Shown in pieces: positions 6,084-7,863 of a stretch of 7,863 bases of DNA. The notes beneath the pieces were generated by a model. The model saw only the letters and a program-made list of their open reading frames with translations. It had not been told where the DNA came from and did not search any database. A program made the translations under genes and the position numbers. Source of the stretch: an uncultured Bacteroidota bacterium. GTDB taxonomy: Bacteria > Bacteroidota > Bacteroidia > 2-12-FULL-35-15. Position 1 is the first letter of the stretch, and every line of letters starts with the position of its first letter. Location: assembly GCA_903881065.1 (NCBI GenBank), contig CAIRRW010000366.1:1-7863 (forward strand), written 5' to 3'.

Positions 6084-6818
6084 CTAAAGAGTCGGTTTAT
6101 TTCCAATCAAACGTTGAAAGAAATAATAGAATAAAGATTGATAGGCATTCTTAATAGCCTTAGGAGAAACCCTTGGAGAAGGTGCCTGATAATGAATAGG
6201 CACTTCAAAATTTCTGCGTTTACGTAATAGATATCTTAATTCCGTTTGATAGAAATGTGCCTTGGACTTAAAATTATGGCTAATAATTTTCGCTACCACA
6301 TCCCTATGAAATCCTTGATAACCAGAAGTCATATCCTTCAACTTGGTACCCAATAAAATGTTTGCAAGCACAGTTCCTGTTTTAGATAACATTCTGCGTT
6401 TAAAGGGAGAATCACCCATTGAACCGCCATTTATAAAACGACTGCCGAAAGCACATTCATTTCCTTCGTTCAATACACGCAGGAACATTGGGATAGCTCT
6501 TGGGTCGTGAGAAAGGCCGGCATCCATCTCAATAATTAGGTCATGGCCCGCTTCGTACGCTTCTCTTAATCCGCGAACATATGCATCAACAACATTTTTG
6601 TTTTCGGGAGCCCACACGGTTACATAGCGGTTATCTTTTGAGCTAAGTTCCTGACAAAGCTCAAGAGTGCGGTCTTTGGATGCTTTATCAATTACAAAAT
6701 AAATATTGCCTGGATTTAATTCATTAATAACAAAATTCAACATGTCAATAAAGGGCTTAAAATCCTGCTCTTCATTAGCCATTGGAATAACAATTGCCCA
6801 CTTTTTATAATAAAACAT
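6084..6818 (-). CDS. glycosyltransferase family 2, polyprenyl-phosphate sugar synthase (DPM1-like)
   Basis: This 244-residue GT-A enzyme has no membrane segments. Motifs are AIVIPMANEEQDF (8-20) for the first nucleotide-binding strand, VIDKASKDRT (42-51) where D44 fits the nucleotide-binding Asp, EMDAGLSHDP (97-106) which is the DxD region in the form typical of dolichol-phosphate mannose synthases, GSRFINGG (125-132), and DMTSGYQGFHRDV (162-174) near the acceptor site. The length fits single-domain DPM1-like enzymes that load a sugar from a nucleotide donor onto a polyprenyl phosphate. Lipid-linked sugars of this kind feed membrane GT-C transferases, and the gene just upstream is a likely GT-C protein, 37 bp away. 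The sugar (mannose or another) cannot be fixed from sequence. The ATG start is immediately before the first beta strand. Confidence 0.85.
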   Translation of the reverse strand: MFYYKKWAIVIPMANEEQDFKPFIDMLNFVINELNPGNIYFVIDKASKDRTLELCQELSSKDNRYVTVWAPENKNVVDAYVRGLREAYEAGHDLIIEMDAGLSHDPRAIPMFLRVLNEGNECAFGSRFINGGSMGDSPFKRRMLSKTGTVLANILLGTKLKDMTSGYQGFHRDVVAKIISHNFKSKAHFYQTELRYLLRKRRNFEVPIHYQAPSPRVSPKAIKNAYQSLFYYFFQRLIGNKPTL

Positions 6819-6855
6819 TATAGAGAATTATATATTAATAATTTGGAGGGTAAAA

Positions 6856-7863
6856 TTAGACTTTTTTAGCAATCAATGCGGCAATAAATTTATTTTCCCG
6901 CTCTTTATCTTCATTATGTTTGAAATAATAAAGGGAGAAATTATCGTAATCCGCTTTTAATTTATCATACGGATATGTCGGCATTTTGTTGGCAATGTAA
7001 TAATCCAGATACGCCGGAAAGTCGGTGTACTGGAAGTTATCGACGAGCTTTGCTTTTAACTGTGCAATTAATTTACTGTTGTAAGTAATTATTTCTGTCT
7101 TGAATTGATATGGAGAAAAGTTAATGTTCGCGTAGCGGAACGTATCTTTTGTAATTGGCCGTGCATGAATAGGGAACACGAAATTAATGTCTTTGTTTTC
7201 GAAATGTTCAATGCTGCCGTGCTTTTCATGACCTATCCTTTCACGATGTTCAATTTTTGAATGTGCTATCAATGTATCCGTCAAGCCGTGAAACTCCTGA
7301 ATATAACTGAAGTTTGCAAAATATCCCATACAAGCCTGCCCACCTTTTATAAGCATTCGCGCATCTATTCCTTCAAACGCATCATGCAAAGCCTTGCCCA
7401 TTTTTATCTCTGCTTCCATTGGATAATAACTCGTGTAAACGTAACGTTCGTCGGACACATCGCCGTTCCAGGTTGTTATTTCTTTTCCGTTTGCATCTGT
7501 CTTTTTAAAGATATCCATTCGCAAAGTTGTTTCTATAAAACTTGCGAGAATTAATACGCCGAGATACAGATTTACATTTTTCGGTTTTACCAGTTTCAGT
7601 ATTGAATAAAGAATTATAAAATAAATAAATGGCGCAATTGGAATGATGAAACGTGCGTACATAAAATCGCCGCCTACCTTTGCAACAAAGAAAATTAAAT
7701 ACAGTAAAACAATCTTCACACTTACCAGAAATGCTGCATTCCAGTTGTCTTTCAAAAATTCTTTCAGATTGTTTTTAAACTTGTTTTTTAATAACGGGAA
7801 GATGATAAATAGTGGAAGAATTATTGCCAGCAACGAAACAAAATGCGGTTTGAAATAAAGCCA
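6856..7863 (-). CDS. multi-spanning membrane protein, probable GT-C glycosyltransferase, C-terminal part (5' end outside window)
   Basis: The frame is open to the window edge: the first visible residues are WLYFKPHFVS, so a start at a TTG near 7833 would be artificial, and 335 residues of a longer protein are seen. Counting from the edge, hydrophobic segments lie at about 8-26, 43-61, 70-91 and 97-111, followed by a soluble domain of about 220 residues, probably periplasmic. GGDFMYARFIIP (64-75) and, in the soluble part, HGLTD (192-196) with RIGHEK (209-214) recall AftB-like arabinosyltransferases and related GT-C proteins that use polyprenyl-phosphate sugars. The catalytic loop expected near the N-terminus is not in view, so activity cannot be confirmed. 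The DPM1-like gene directly downstream could supply its lipid-linked donor. The GT-C call is moderately sure; the exact family is not. Confidence 0.65.
   Translation of the reverse strand, partial: WLYFKPHFVSLLAIILPLFIIFPLLKNKFKNNLKEFLKDNWNAAFLVSVKIVLLYLIFFVAKVGGDFMYARFIIPIAPFIYFIILYSILKLVKPKNVNLYLGVLILASFIETTLRMDIFKKTDANGKEITTWNGDVSDERYVYTSYYPMEAEIKMGKALHDAFEGIDARMLIKGGQACMGYFANFSYIQEFHGLTDTLIAHSKIEHRERIGHEKHGSIEHFENKDINFVFPIHARPITKDTFRYANINFSPYQFKTEIITYNSKLIAQLKAKLVDNFQYTDFPAYLDYYIANKMPTYPYDKLKADYDNFSLYYFKHNEDKERENKFIAALIAKKV

Overview
The window looks like chromosomal DNA from a member of the Bacteroidota. It is AT-rich. One encoded protein ends in a recognisable type IX secretion (T9SS) C-terminal sorting domain, a system confined to that phylum. 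One promoter has the Bacteroidota -7 consensus TAnnTTTG, and Shine-Dalgarno sequences are not conspicuous. All six confident complete genes and one edge-truncated gene lie on the minus strand, so transcription runs from high to low coordinates. I saw no tRNA, rRNA, CRISPR array, insertion sequence or integrase.

Layout in the order of transcription. (1) 7863-5008 is a glycan-synthesis block. It holds the C-terminal part of a multi-spanning membrane protein resembling GT-C glycosyltransferases (cut by the window edge), a family 2 glycosyltransferase of the dolichol-phosphate-mannose-synthase type, and a STELLO-family (formerly DUF288) glycosyltransferase. The short gaps (37 and 71 bp) suggest co-transcription. 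The likely theme is a lipid-linked or surface glycan. (2) 4964-3747 is a single RhlE-like DEAD-box RNA helicase with a TTG start and its own promoter. (3) 3511-509 is a tight three-gene operon: a T9SS-exported YHYH-domain protein, an MbnP-family protein, and a di-heme cytochrome c peroxidase/MauG-family enzyme. The first two genes are 5 bp apart and the last two overlap by 11 bp. (4) A strong bidirectional hairpin terminator at 451-482 ends the operon. (5) 1-450 has no convincing intact gene. It contains a short open frame at the edge and a possible decayed plus-strand reading frame that would end just before the shared terminator.

The most interesting unit is the third block. In methanotrophs, MbnH (a di-heme MauG relative) oxidises a tryptophan of MbnP to kynurenine, and this creates a copper site. 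Here the same two families are translationally coupled and joined by a T9SS-secreted YHYH protein, so a protein-modification and/or copper-handling module at the Bacteroidota cell surface is a reasonable hypothesis. The sequence adds three pointers. The di-heme enzyme lacks a Met at the usual distal-ligand position of the second heme and has a His-Tyr pair instead. The MbnP homologue has only two tryptophans, both in one MFWAWN motif. The YHYH protein carries a YHHH variant of its signature. Function has not been shown for this set, and the pairing with methanotroph MbnP/MbnH rests on family resemblance read by eye.
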